This document shows, piece after piece, positions 1-6,047 of a stretch of DNA of 7,570 nucleotides; positions within the stretch are counted from its first letter, which is position 1, and the number at the start of each line of letters is the position of its first letter. The notes beneath the pieces were generated by a model that was given only the letters and a program-made list of their open reading frames with translations, did no database searches and was not told the origin of the DNA. The stretch comes from Nitrosomonas sp. (GTDB lineage: Bacteria; Pseudomonadota; Gammaproteobacteria; Burkholderiales; Nitrosomonadaceae), in NCBI GenBank assembly GCA_021774205.1, contig JAJFJI010000242.1:1-7570 (forward strand), written 5' to 3'. Made by a program: the position numbers and the translations under genes.

Positions 1-476
1 CGCACGTTTTCTGATGGGCAGGTTTTTAATTGTAAATAGGCGTCAATTTGTTGCTGCTCACTGTCAGAAATTTCTTCAATGCTGCGGCTAATGTGAAAAA
101 ATGGAAAGCGTGGGTCCGCGTCAAGCGCTACGCCAGGCAACGTTTTAGCCTTGTTATGGCGACTGTAGCAAATGACCGTGAACTTATCATCAACTGCTTG
201 GTTACCCGTGCGTTGCAGTGAATGACCAAGATAAGAGTTGATATAAGTCGATTTTCCGGCAGAAAATGTACCTAATAAAGCTATCATCGGCCACCAAGTG
301 ACACAGGTGGCATAGGATTCATCCTTTGCGATCAGTCCCATGTTGCGACCGACGTAATCCATTTTGCGGAAACTTTCAACAGCTTTGGCCAATACAGGAT
401 TATCTGGATGTTCATCAGCAAGATGCTTCTGTAAACTTTTTAGACGCTTATTAATTTGTGTTGAACTCTGTGACAT
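1..476 (-). CDS. Dynamin-like GTPase, N-terminal part (runs off left edge)
   Basis: The minus strand is open from an ATG at 476 to the window edge, giving 158 codons without a stop. The protein has a short polar, probably helical N-terminus (residues 1-60), then a G1/Walker A loop GTFSAGKST at residues 69-77 preceded by a hydrophobic strand (PMIALL). The following YINSYLG and RTGNQAVDDKFTVI stretches resemble the G1-G2 region of dynamin/EHD-type large GTPases (established family pattern). The later G3 (DxPG) and G4 motifs and any membrane-binding or helical domains lie outside the window. A good ribosome binding site (AAAGGGA, complement of 482-488) sits 5 bases before the ATG and supports this start. 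Bacterial dynamin-like proteins remodel or bind membranes using GTP; the specific role here is unknown. It diverges from the DUF502 gene across a 386-base gap. Confidence 0.82.
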   Translation of the reverse strand, partial: MSQSSTQINKRLKSLQKHLADEHPDNPVLAKAVESFRKMDYVGRNMGLIAKDESYATCVTWWPMIALLGTFSAGKSTYINSYLGHSLQRTGNQAVDDKFTVICYSRHNKAKTLPGVALDADPRFPFFHISRSIEEISDSEQQQIDAYLQLKTCPSENV

Positions 477-481
477 AACAG

Positions 482-488
482 TCCCTTT
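482..488 (-). promoter_or_regulatory. Ribosome binding site of the dynamin-like GTPase gene
   Basis: Read on the minus strand this is AAAGGGA, 5 bases upstream of the ATG at 476-474. It fixes the start of the partial GTPase gene, which has no annotated end in the window. Confidence 0.6.
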
Positions 489-705
489 TAAAAACTTTAA
501 TAAGTTGCATCCTTACAAAGATGCTCGACGGATAGATATGCTCGGTAATGTTATAACTAACATTGACGAACATAAAAATATATTTTTCAATTTTCAAAAA
601 AATGATGCCATCTAATAAGCGGCTATTAAATTTGCGATCAAGAGTAATCCCGTGAAAATCAGAATATTCGTTGTCGGCAATAGAAATTCGAAGCTTGCCG
701 TGTAA

Positions 706-728
706 TTATCTGATATAACATGAGATAA
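706..728. repeat. Inverted repeat TTATCT / AGATAA
   Basis: Six-base perfect arms at 706-711 and 723-728 flank an 11-base centre. The centre contains TATAAC, a possible -10-like hexamer. Short AT-rich arms like these can occur by chance, but this one directly abuts the next, longer inverted repeat. Confidence 0.4.
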
Positions 729-772
729 CTTGGTAAATTTTCAGTAAAATCGTGCTTGCTGATTTTACCAAG
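729..772. repeat. Two overlapping inverted repeats that share one arm
   Basis: CTTGGTAAA (729-737) pairs perfectly with TTTACCAAG (764-772), and GTAAAATC (744-751) pairs perfectly with GATTTTAC (761-768) around a 9-base loop. The two right arms overlap at 764-768, so in RNA the two stems compete for those bases, or the outer stem could form with the inner arm displaced. No T-run follows, so this is not a normal intrinsic terminator. It lies 91 bases upstream of the DUF502 start, in the divergent intergenic region; an operator or a leader structure are both possible. Confidence 0.5.
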
Positions 773-862
773 AACCAACTATGCTTTCCAGTAATTGATG
801 CTTATTCTTATTCAGCTAGTGGAAAATGATACTTTAGTTTTTGTCGGAGTCAATCTCACCTT

Positions 863-1561
863 ATGGCCAAAAAAGGCAGTAATAACCATTCCGCTCGATC
901 CGCTCATGTAGGACGTTATGTCTTAATTGGGTCTCTGACTGTGGCGCCACTCTATGTTACCTGGCTGGTATTTGATTTTTTATTAGAAATACTAGCGCAA
1001 ATGGGTGCGCCCTTACTGAAAACAACTGCGCGAGTTGTTCGCCCCTTTTCAGATACGCTGGCCAGTTGGTTGCTGGATTCAAACTTTCAACAAGCGGTTG
1101 CGGCATTACTAACCGTAGCCAGTTTGTATGGCATTGGTTTGTTAGCGTCTTTTGTGATTGGTAAAAAAGTAATCGAAATTTATGAAGACATCCTTGCAAG
1201 GCTTCCGTTGGTGCAGACTATTTACGGCGCAACCAAGCGTGTTTTGCTTTCCTTGACTAAGCCACCGGTAACTGGGCAACGCGTGGTACTCATCTGTTTT
1301 CCTTCCTCGGAAATGAAAGCGATTGGCTTTATCACAAAAATCATGCGTGACACGAATACTGGCAAGGAATTGGCTGCTGTTTATGTGCCGACCTCCCCAA
1401 ACCCTACGTCCGGCTATATTGAAATCGTGCCCCTAGAGGATGTGGTGATGACGGACTGGAGTACCGAAGAGGCCATGACATTTGTGGTGACGGGTGGAAC
1501 GAATGCGCCGGAAAATTTGCAGTTTTCAAATCATACCGGTCATGGCAAGGCAAAAATGTAA
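863..1561 (+). CDS. DUF502 family inner-membrane protein
   Basis: The 232-residue product matches the DUF502 (PF04367) pattern: GRYVLIGSLTVAPLYVTW starts a first membrane segment (about residues 18-44), a second segment lies at about 77-100, and the family's soluble part follows with LPLVQTIYGATKRV (114-127), a strand ending in GFITKI (155-160), and the signature VPTSPNPTSGY (175-185) and then IVPLEDV (188-194). The end, roughly TEEAMTFVVTGG (201-212), fits the family's C-terminal helix and glycine pair. The biochemical function of the family is not established. The ATG is preceded by GGAG at 846-849, which is 13 bases away and so rather distant; no better in-frame start is evident. It is transcribed alone, converging on ygfZ. 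In many betaproteobacteria I recall this gene next to aspS, which is not the case here. Confidence 0.9.
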   Translation: MAKKGSNNHSARSAHVGRYVLIGSLTVAPLYVTWLVFDFLLEILAQMGAPLLKTTARVVRPFSDTLASWLLDSNFQQAVAALLTVASLYGIGLLASFVIGKKVIEIYEDILARLPLVQTIYGATKRVLLSLTKPPVTGQRVVLICFPSSEMKAIGFITKIMRDTNTGKELAAVYVPTSPNPTSGYIEIVPLEDVVMTDWSTEEAMTFVVTGGTNAPENLQFSNHTGHGKAKM

Positions 1562-1598
1562 GTAACGCTTACACCTAAAATTTTTAGTTGGCCGTTAC
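1562..1598. repeat. Nested inverted repeat after the DUF502 stop
   Basis: The outer arms are GTAACG (1562-1567) and CGTTAC (1593-1598); the inner arms are CTAAAA (1575-1580) and TTTTAG (1582-1587). The repeat begins at the base after the stop codon's final A. The internal loops are unequal and no T-run follows on either strand, so it is at best a weak or factor-assisted transcription end or an mRNA 3'-end structure. Confidence 0.35.
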
Positions 1599-1686
1599 AG
1601 TAATAAGTAATCTCATGAGCGGTCTGGGTTGCTATTCAGTGCGTCGCAGTAACTGTTCAGATTGCTTGAATAATTGGTCAGTTCAA

Positions 1687-1733
1687 GGCACAAAATGTGA
1701 GTTTACACGTGACAATGATCATTTTGTAATGCC
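1687..1733. repeat. Inverted repeat in the convergent gap between DUF502 gene and ygfZ
   Basis: ACAAAATG (1690-1697) is the reverse complement of CATTTTGT (1720-1727), extended outward by GGC (1687-1689) and GCC (1731-1733) across a three-base bulge. The 22-base loop side includes the palindrome AATGATCATT (1714-1723), which overlaps the right arm. It lies where transcripts from both converging genes should end, but no T-run is present. The 216-base gap holds no supported gene. Confidence 0.3.
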
Positions 1734-1777
1734 GGATGTTAGGGGTAAGCTGAATAGTTGCAAATGTTATTGAATTA

Positions 1778-2818
1778 TTATTCTAGTAAAAGCGAATAAG
1801 GCAATGGATTGATCTCTAAAGCTGGGTCATCTAGCGTTTTCCAGTGGACTTTTCCAGCTTCAACGCTGTTCATCTGAATTACAGCCAGAACATCATAACC
1901 GCCACTGGGTGAAGGTGCGGCGTTAACGATCTTCCCACAGGACTGTTCTGTCATCAACGTACTAAATAATTCATCTCCAGCTGTTACAGGTGCAGTTGTT
2001 GAGATATTTGCCAAATACATGCGGCGTTTAATTTTGCCTAAATATTCGGTGCGAGCGACGATTTCCTGGCCCGGATAGCATCCTTTCTGGAAACTGACGC
2101 CTTCAATAGCATCCAGATTCACCATTTGGGGGATAAATTGCTCCTGCGTGGCGGGCAAAATAACAGGGATTCCCGACTGGATTTCCAGCCAATCCCAACA
2201 AGCGGCACCCGCTGGAATAGCGTGTTTTCTTAGGTGCGCCCATAGCGTTGGTGCATATTTAATGTTTGTTACAAATTCATAACGGTTGGGTGCTTGGCAG
2301 AGTATGCTGGTTAGTTCGCTGTGTGCGACAGCAAGGCGTCGTTCAGGATCGAATTTGGTTCCTGAGATTTGTTCCGCCAGCATATGGGCATTTTTTCCAG
2401 CTACCCCAATACGTATCAAAGAGTCACTGTGATCCGTTAACTGAACTTTGGCGCGCAGCACGAAAAGTGACAGGCGTTTTTGAATCGCAGCGCATAAATT
2501 GGTTGGTAACTGCATCAGGTAATCATCTTTTTGCCAGAGTTGAAAACTTGCTAGCAGCCGGCCTTTGTGCGTGCAATAACCGCCATGACTCGCCATGTCT
2601 GGCTTAATTTTTTTAACATCACAGGTTAATTGTCCCTGTAGGAAAGCGAGTGCATCTTCACCGGAAAATTGAATCAGTCCAAGGTGCGACAGATCGGCGA
2701 TGACCGTGCCATTTTTCGTGTGTCTTAATTCGGCGGTGGTATCGCCATAGTGTAGGACGCGATCGTTTTCAATCACTGCCTGTTGATTTTTTAAGAAAGA
2801 TAGCCAGGTTGGGTTCAT
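1778..2818 (-). CDS. ygfZ: YgfZ/GcvT-like folate-binding protein (iron-sulfur cluster protein maturation)
   Basis: The 346-residue product has the YgfZ signature KGCYPGQEIVAR at residues 245-256, whose Cys (C247 here) is the conserved cysteine of the family. Upstream parts also fit: DLSHLGLIQFSGEDALAFLQ (42-61) and the HKGRLLASF segment (84-92), typical of the GcvT-like folate-binding fold. YgfZ proteins bind tetrahydrofolate and support assembly or repair of certain Fe-S enzymes, such as the MiaB-type ones in E. coli (established for the family). Its length is slightly above that of the E. coli protein (326). The start ATG lies at 2818-2816 with no strong Shine-Dalgarno sequence before it, but the N-terminal residues align with the usual family start. 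It diverges from the atp operon, and no functional link to that operon is evident. Confidence 0.93.
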   Translation of the reverse strand: MNPTWLSFLKNQQAVIENDRVLHYGDTTAELRHTKNGTVIADLSHLGLIQFSGEDALAFLQGQLTCDVKKIKPDMASHGGYCTHKGRLLASFQLWQKDDYLMQLPTNLCAAIQKRLSLFVLRAKVQLTDHSDSLIRIGVAGKNAHMLAEQISGTKFDPERRLAVAHSELTSILCQAPNRYEFVTNIKYAPTLWAHLRKHAIPAGAACWDWLEIQSGIPVILPATQEQFIPQMVNLDAIEGVSFQKGCYPGQEIVARTEYLGKIKRRMYLANISTTAPVTAGDELFSTLMTEQSCGKIVNAAPSPSGGYDVLAVIQMNSVEAGKVHWKTLDDPALEINPLPYSLLLE

Positions 2819-2845
2819 GAAAAAATGGGATTAAAAATGAGAATG

Positions 2846-2851
2846 ATTATA
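2846..2851 (-). promoter_or_regulatory. Candidate -10 element for ygfZ
   Basis: On the minus strand this reads TATAAT, a perfect sigma-70 -10 hexamer, 27 bases before the ygfZ ATG. The -35 region at the normal distance (about 2869-2875) is poor (TTCTTT or TTTCTT), so strength is uncertain. The implied transcript would begin near 2839 with a leader of about 20 bases. Confidence 0.4.
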
Positions 2852-2942
2852 CGATTATCCGGGATGGGAAAGAAATCTTGTGTTTTGATAAATTAGCTCA
2901 AAGCTTGGTTTGTTTGATTTGTAATAATTATGCCGTAATATT

Positions 2943-2972
2943 TTGTGAGCACAAGCAGTGTTGGGGTATAAC
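2943..2972 (+). promoter_or_regulatory. Candidate promoter of the atp operon with a palindrome over the -35
   Basis: TTGTGA (2943-2948; four of six matches to TTGACA) and TATAAC (2967-2972; five of six matches to TATAAT) are separated by 18 bases. The -35 hexamer is embedded in the perfect 12-base palindrome TTGTGAGCACAA (2943-2954), an arrangement typical of a repressor operator, although no regulator is identified. A start of transcription near 2979 would leave only about 13 bases before the first atpD ATG at 2992, which bears on the choice of that start. Confidence 0.4.
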
Positions 2973-2991
2973 AGTATATCTAACTTAACCG

Positions 2992-4401
2992 ATGGCGTTT
3001 TTTATGCAACAGATAATCCAATCAATGCACGCTAAAGCTGATCCGATTGGCATAATCGAAGAGATTCAAGGGCCAGTCGTTGATATTGTTTGTGACCGTT
3101 TGCCGCCGTTGCACCAGGCTTTATTTTGTATATTTGACCACGAATATTATCCTTTTGAAGTTTATCTTCATCTTGATGCGCATCGGGTGCGCGTCATCGC
3201 GCTGCATCCAACCGGCGGCCTTAAGCGTCACCTACCAGTATTTGACAGTGGCGGGCCATTGCGTATTCCGGTTACACCGGATTGCTTGGGTCGTATGCTG
3301 GATATGTTTGGTGCACCATTGGATGGTGGGCCTTCATTGAATACCGGCGAAATGCGTAACATTATTGCGCCACCCGCATTGCTGGCCGAATCAGTGCCTG
3401 CTGAAGGTATCCTTGAAACCGGTATCAAGGTAATAGATTTACTGTGCCCTTTTATTAAAGGCGGCAAGACCGGGTTGTTTGGCGGTGCGGGGGTGGGTAA
3501 AACCGTATTGATCATGGAATTCATGCATGCCGTCGTTAGCTTGCACCAAGGAGTGTCGGTCTTTGCTGGTTTGGGTGAACGTATCCGTGAAGGCCATGAA
3601 TTGTGGCATGAAATGCAGGATGCAGGGGTCATGCCACGTACATTGATGATGTTTGGTCAGATGGACGAATCACCGGGTGTGCGTTTTCGTGTTGGCTTGT
3701 CGGCACTGACCTATGCGGAATATCTTCGTGATACGATGAGCAAGGAAGTATTGTTGCTGATGGATAATGTATTTCGTTTTGTGCAGGCGGGCAGTGAAAT
3801 TTCAGGATTACTGGGCCGTATGCCGGCTACCGTCGGTTATCAACCGACGTTAATGAGCGAAGTTGCGGAGTTGCAGGAACGTATCATTTCAACCCGTGGC
3901 GGAGACATTACTGCAGTGGAGGCGGTATATGTGCCAGCGGATGACATGACGGATCCCGCTGTCAGTACGATTTTGTCGCATTTGGATACTACGGTCATCT
4001 TGTCTCGTAGCCAGGCTGCCAAGGGCATCTATCCAACGGTTGATCCGTTACAGTCATCCAGCAAAATGATGGACCGTATTTTTTTGGGGGACCGGCATTA
4101 CATAGTGGCTGAAAATGTACGTGAACATCTGGCGCGTTACCAGGAACTGGAAGACATTATTGCCATGCTGGGATTGGAGGCGTTGTCGGAAAAAGACCGG
4201 CGCATCGTTATGCGCGCACGCAAACTGCAGCGTTATTTATCGCAACCTTTCCATGTGATGACCTCACATACCGGAATTCAGGGTGTATCGGTTAAGCTGG
4301 GACAAACGCTGACGGATTGTGAAGCTTTTTTACGTGGCGATTATGATACGGTTCCTGAAGAACAATGTTACATGCGTGGCTCAATGCAAGCGGACGTATG
4401 A
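2992..4401 (+). CDS. atpD: N-type ATPase F1 subunit beta (catalytic)
   Basis: The 469-residue protein is a full-length F1 beta subunit, the site of ATP hydrolysis or synthesis. Visible motifs are the Walker A loop GGAGVGKT (164-171), the GER segment with catalytic Glu196 and Arg197, Walker B LLLMDN with Asp258, Arg262, LLGRMPATVGYQPTL (273-287), VPADDMTDPA (314-323), the adenine-pocket Tyr in GIYPTVDPL (345-353), and a DELSEED-like loop reading EALSEKD (396-402). GQMDESPGVRFRV and the first position in the operon point to the N-type rather than the ordinary beta. Residue 198 after GER is Ile, where ordinary beta has Thr or Ser. The start is uncertain: ATGs at 2992, 3004 and 3025 are in frame and none has a clear ribosome binding site; GIIEEIQGPVVDI, the start of the conserved beta barrel, begins at residue 20. 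Its last bases overlap atpC (ATGA, 4398-4401). Confidence 0.96.
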   Translation: MAFFMQQIIQSMHAKADPIGIIEEIQGPVVDIVCDRLPPLHQALFCIFDHEYYPFEVYLHLDAHRVRVIALHPTGGLKRHLPVFDSGGPLRIPVTPDCLGRMLDMFGAPLDGGPSLNTGEMRNIIAPPALLAESVPAEGILETGIKVIDLLCPFIKGGKTGLFGGAGVGKTVLIMEFMHAVVSLHQGVSVFAGLGERIREGHELWHEMQDAGVMPRTLMMFGQMDESPGVRFRVGLSALTYAEYLRDTMSKEVLLLMDNVFRFVQAGSEISGLLGRMPATVGYQPTLMSEVAELQERIISTRGGDITAVEAVYVPADDMTDPAVSTILSHLDTTVILSRSQAAKGIYPTVDPLQSSSKMMDRIFLGDRHYIVAENVREHLARYQELEDIIAMLGLEALSEKDRRIVMRARKLQRYLSQPFHVMTSHTGIQGVSVKLGQTLTDCEAFLRGDYDTVPEEQCYMRGSMQADV

Positions 4402-4805
4402 AAACTTATACGATACATGTTCAGAGTGCAACACAATATCAATGTGTTGCGGACGTCACCAGTTTTGTTGCAACGGATAAGTCAGGCAGCTTTGGCATTC
4501 AGGCCCATCATGTCCGTATGATAACGGCGCTTGATTATGGGCTGGCGCGCTACCAGCGAGTTAATGGAGATTGGTACTATCTTGCATTGCCCGGCGGCAT
4601 TCTTTACTTTGTGAATAATAATCTATACATCAGTACACGACGTTTTCTTTATGGTACAGATTATCAGCGTATCAGTGCAGGATTGTTGGAGCAGCTGCTC
4701 AAGGAAGAGGAAGCGTTGCATGAGATTAAAGACAGTCTAAATCAACTAGAGCAGGAAATGTTTCGACGTCTGTGGCAGATGGGGCGCAGGGGCGTCAAAA
4801 TATAG
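4398..4805 (+). CDS. atpC: N-type ATPase F1 subunit epsilon
   Basis: I take the ATG at 4398, which overlaps the atpD stop as ATGA and gives 135 residues beginning MKTYTIHV, the expected first strand. An upstream in-frame ATG at 4365 would add 11 residues inside atpD and is not needed. The N-terminal beta-sandwich (about 1-85) shows GSFGIQAHHVRMITALDYG, matching the family's GSFGILPGHA-type loop with Gln-Ala replacing Pro-Gly, and LPGGILYFVNNNLYIST. The C-terminal part (about 95-135) is a charged helical hairpin. Epsilon sits on the central stalk with gamma and the c-ring and in many enzymes restrains ATP hydrolysis. Location directly after atpD, as in all F-type operons, supports the call. 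It ends 12 bases before atpQ. Confidence 0.92.
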   Translation: MKTYTIHVQSATQYQCVADVTSFVATDKSGSFGIQAHHVRMITALDYGLARYQRVNGDWYYLALPGGILYFVNNNLYISTRRFLYGTDYQRISAGLLEQLLKEEEALHEIKDSLNQLEQEMFRRLWQMGRRGVKI

Positions 4806-4817
4806 TGGAGTCTGAAC

Positions 4818-5090
4818 GTGAATAATGAACAGTTACGCAAATCGATAGAGCGACAAGTGAAACGCATACAGCGTGCGGAGAAAGAGCGTCCCACGATATT
4901 GGCGCAATCAGTATTTATGGGGTCGCTAGCGTTGTTGTTTGTGTTGCCAGTAATTGTTGGCGCCTATCTTGGCAATTGGCTGGATGATAAGGCGCAAGGT
5001 TATTCGGTTCACTGGACCATCGGGCTGATTGTCCTTGGTCTCGTGATAGGTATGGTAAACGTTTATTTATACATTCGAGAACGTGGCTGA
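4818..5090 (+). CDS. atpQ: N-ATPase accessory membrane protein AtpQ (AtpI-like, ATPase_gene1 family)
   Basis: This 90-residue protein starts with GTG, supported by GGAG at 4807-4810 seven bases upstream. A polar, basic N-terminus (1-27) precedes two membrane segments (about 30-52 and 65-86), joined by the signature GAYLGNWLDD (48-57), and ends IRERG. This matches the TIGR02230/PF09527 family, the AtpI-like AtpQ of N-ATPase operons. Such proteins are thought to help c-ring assembly or ion (magnesium or calcium) handling; neither role is shown for this one. The stop TGA overlaps the atpB ATG by one base (5090), so atpR, which normally lies between these two genes, is missing. AtpR itself would be a different small membrane protein, and the WLDD and GMVNVY segments argue that this is AtpQ. 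Confidence 0.88.
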   Translation: MNNEQLRKSIERQVKRIQRAEKERPTILAQSVFMGSLALLFVLPVIVGAYLGNWLDDKAQGYSVHWTIGLIVLGLVIGMVNVYLYIRERG

Positions 5091-5764
5091 TGGAAGCATC
5101 TGCGATCGTATTTTATTTGGGACCACTTGCGATTACTTCGGTTGTGGTGACAACCTGGGGTATCGTGCTGGTACTGGGCGTATTTTGCTGGCTAGTCACG
5201 CAACGGCTTTCAATTGATCCAGGGCCATTGCAGACCATGCTGGAAGGCGTGGTGACAGCGATGGAGGAAAGCATAGAAGCCCTATTGCCGGGTCGGTCAC
5301 GACAGTTGTTACCGTTTATCGCAACATTGTGGATTTATATCGTCATTGCAAATCTAGTCGGGCTGATTCCACAGCTTCATTCTCCAACGGCAAATTTATC
5401 GGTAACGGCGGGTCTTGCTTTGCTGGTATTTTTGTCGGTACATTGGTTCGGTATCCGGAGTGCAGGGATACGTGGCTATTTCAAGCATTATTTGCGTCCT
5501 ACGCCATTATTATTGCCATTTCACTTGATTAGTGAAGTTACGCGTACCATCGCGTTGGCGGTACGTTTATTTGGCAATATCATGAGCCTGGAATTGGTTG
5601 CGTTACTGGTTCTGCTGGTTGCTGGACTGCTGGTACCGGTGCCATTGTTAATGTTGCACGTTGTTGAGGCATTAGTGCAGGCATATATTTTTGGCATGCT
5701 GGCGCTCATTTACATTGCAGGCGCTATGCAATCACGACAAAATTATAAAGGAAACAATCCATGA
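5090..5764 (+). CDS. atpB: N-type ATPase Fo subunit a
   Basis: The 224-residue, strongly hydrophobic protein is the stator channel subunit that works against the c-ring. Key features are the essential Arg159 in AVRLFGNIMSLELV (157-170), the segment EALVQAYIFGMLALIYI (193-209) that holds Glu193 and Gln198 and forms the last helix facing the c-ring, and ANLVGLIPQLHSPTANLSVT (88-107). It is shorter than the E. coli a subunit (271), as is usual for N-type enzymes, which lack a longer N-terminal extension. The ATG overlaps the atpQ stop as TGATG, so translation is probably coupled. The stop overlaps the atpE ATG as ATGA (5761-5764). The ribosome binding site of atpB itself is weak, which fits coupling. 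Confidence 0.95.
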   Translation: MEASAIVFYLGPLAITSVVVTTWGIVLVLGVFCWLVTQRLSIDPGPLQTMLEGVVTAMEESIEALLPGRSRQLLPFIATLWIYIVIANLVGLIPQLHSPTANLSVTAGLALLVFLSVHWFGIRSAGIRGYFKHYLRPTPLLLPFHLISEVTRTIALAVRLFGNIMSLELVALLVLLVAGLLVPVPLLMLHVVEALVQAYIFGMLALIYIAGAMQSRQNYKGNNP

Positions 5765-6024
5765 GCGACATGACTTGGTTTACCTTATTTTCCACTGTGG
5801 CGGCGGCGATTGCGGTGGCAATTGGCATGATGCTGCCTGCGTTTGCGATGGGGCGCGCGATTGCCCAGGCTTTGGATGCGCTGGCGCGTCAACCGGAAGC
5901 TGAGAAATCGATTATGCGTATCCTCTTTATTGGTTTGGCAATGATTGAATCGTTAGCGATTTATATATTGGTGATTGTGTTGATTATATTGTTTCGCAAT
6001 CCTTTGCTGGAATATTTGATTTAA
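5761..6024 (+). CDS. atpE: N-type ATPase Fo subunit c (rotor ring)
   Basis: The 87-residue protein is a two-helix hairpin: helix 1 about 6-40, polar loop ARQPEA (42-47), helix 2 about 52-80. Glu63 in LAMIESLAIYILV is the ion-binding carboxylate. Aligned without gaps to the Ilyobacter tartaricus c subunit (proline and the Glu 37 residues apart in both), Na+ ligand Gln32 is Met30 here and Thr67 is Leu65, while Ser66 (Ser64) and Tyr70 (Tyr68) are kept. The helix-packing glycines at 25, 27, 29, 31 and 33 of that protein become M23, L25, A27, A29 and G31. AAAGGA at 5747-5752 is a good ribosome binding site, the strongest in the operon, as expected for the subunit needed in highest copy. The gene starts inside the atpB stop. 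Confidence 0.95.
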   Translation: MSDMTWFTLFSTVAAAIAVAIGMMLPAFAMGRAIAQALDALARQPEAEKSIMRILFIGLAMIESLAIYILVIVLIILFRNPLLEYLI

Positions 6025-6047
6025 ACAAGATGAGAGATTGAGAACAC

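Larger units (their letters stand above)
477..862. other. Divergent AT-rich intergenic region without a supported gene
   Basis: This 386-base stretch separates the leftward GTPase gene from the rightward DUF502 gene, so it should hold both promoters. It is clearly richer in A and T than the flanking genes, especially about 490-610, with A/T runs near 571-602. I could not find a convincing -35/-10 pair with normal spacing on either strand; TATAAC occurs at 714-719 (plus) and at 555-550 (minus) but neither has a good -35. An open frame that crosses 364-615 on the plus strand overlaps the GTPase antisense and has no protein-like features. The right half (706-772) carries the inverted repeats listed separately. 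Confidence 0.6.

Noticed and set aside
364..615. Open frame of 83 residues on the plus strand
   Set aside because: Its first third is antisense to the well-supported dynamin-like GTPase gene and the rest translates AT-rich intergenic DNA into a Lys/Asn/Phe-rich tail without a ribosome binding site.
795..833. Promoter for the DUF502 gene (TTGATG at 795-800 and GATACT at 828-833)
   Set aside because: The spacing is 27 bases, far outside the 15-19 range for a sigma-70 promoter.
1562..1598. Intrinsic terminator of the DUF502 gene
   Set aside because: The stem is AT-rich with unequal internal loops and no T-run follows, so I list it only as an inverted repeat.
1588..1773. Small Cys-rich open frame (61 residues) in the convergent gap
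   Set aside because: It starts with TTG, has no ribosome binding site, overlaps both inverted repeats in the gap and has no recognisable motif; the six cysteines are not in a metal-binding pattern.
2943..2954. CRP-type binding site
   Set aside because: The TGTG and CACA halves are separated by 2 bases, not by the 6 to 8 found in CRP sites.
4365..4397. Longer start for atpC inside atpD
   Set aside because: The ATG at 4398 overlaps the atpD stop in the usual ATGA manner, and the extra 11 residues do not fit the start of epsilon subunits.
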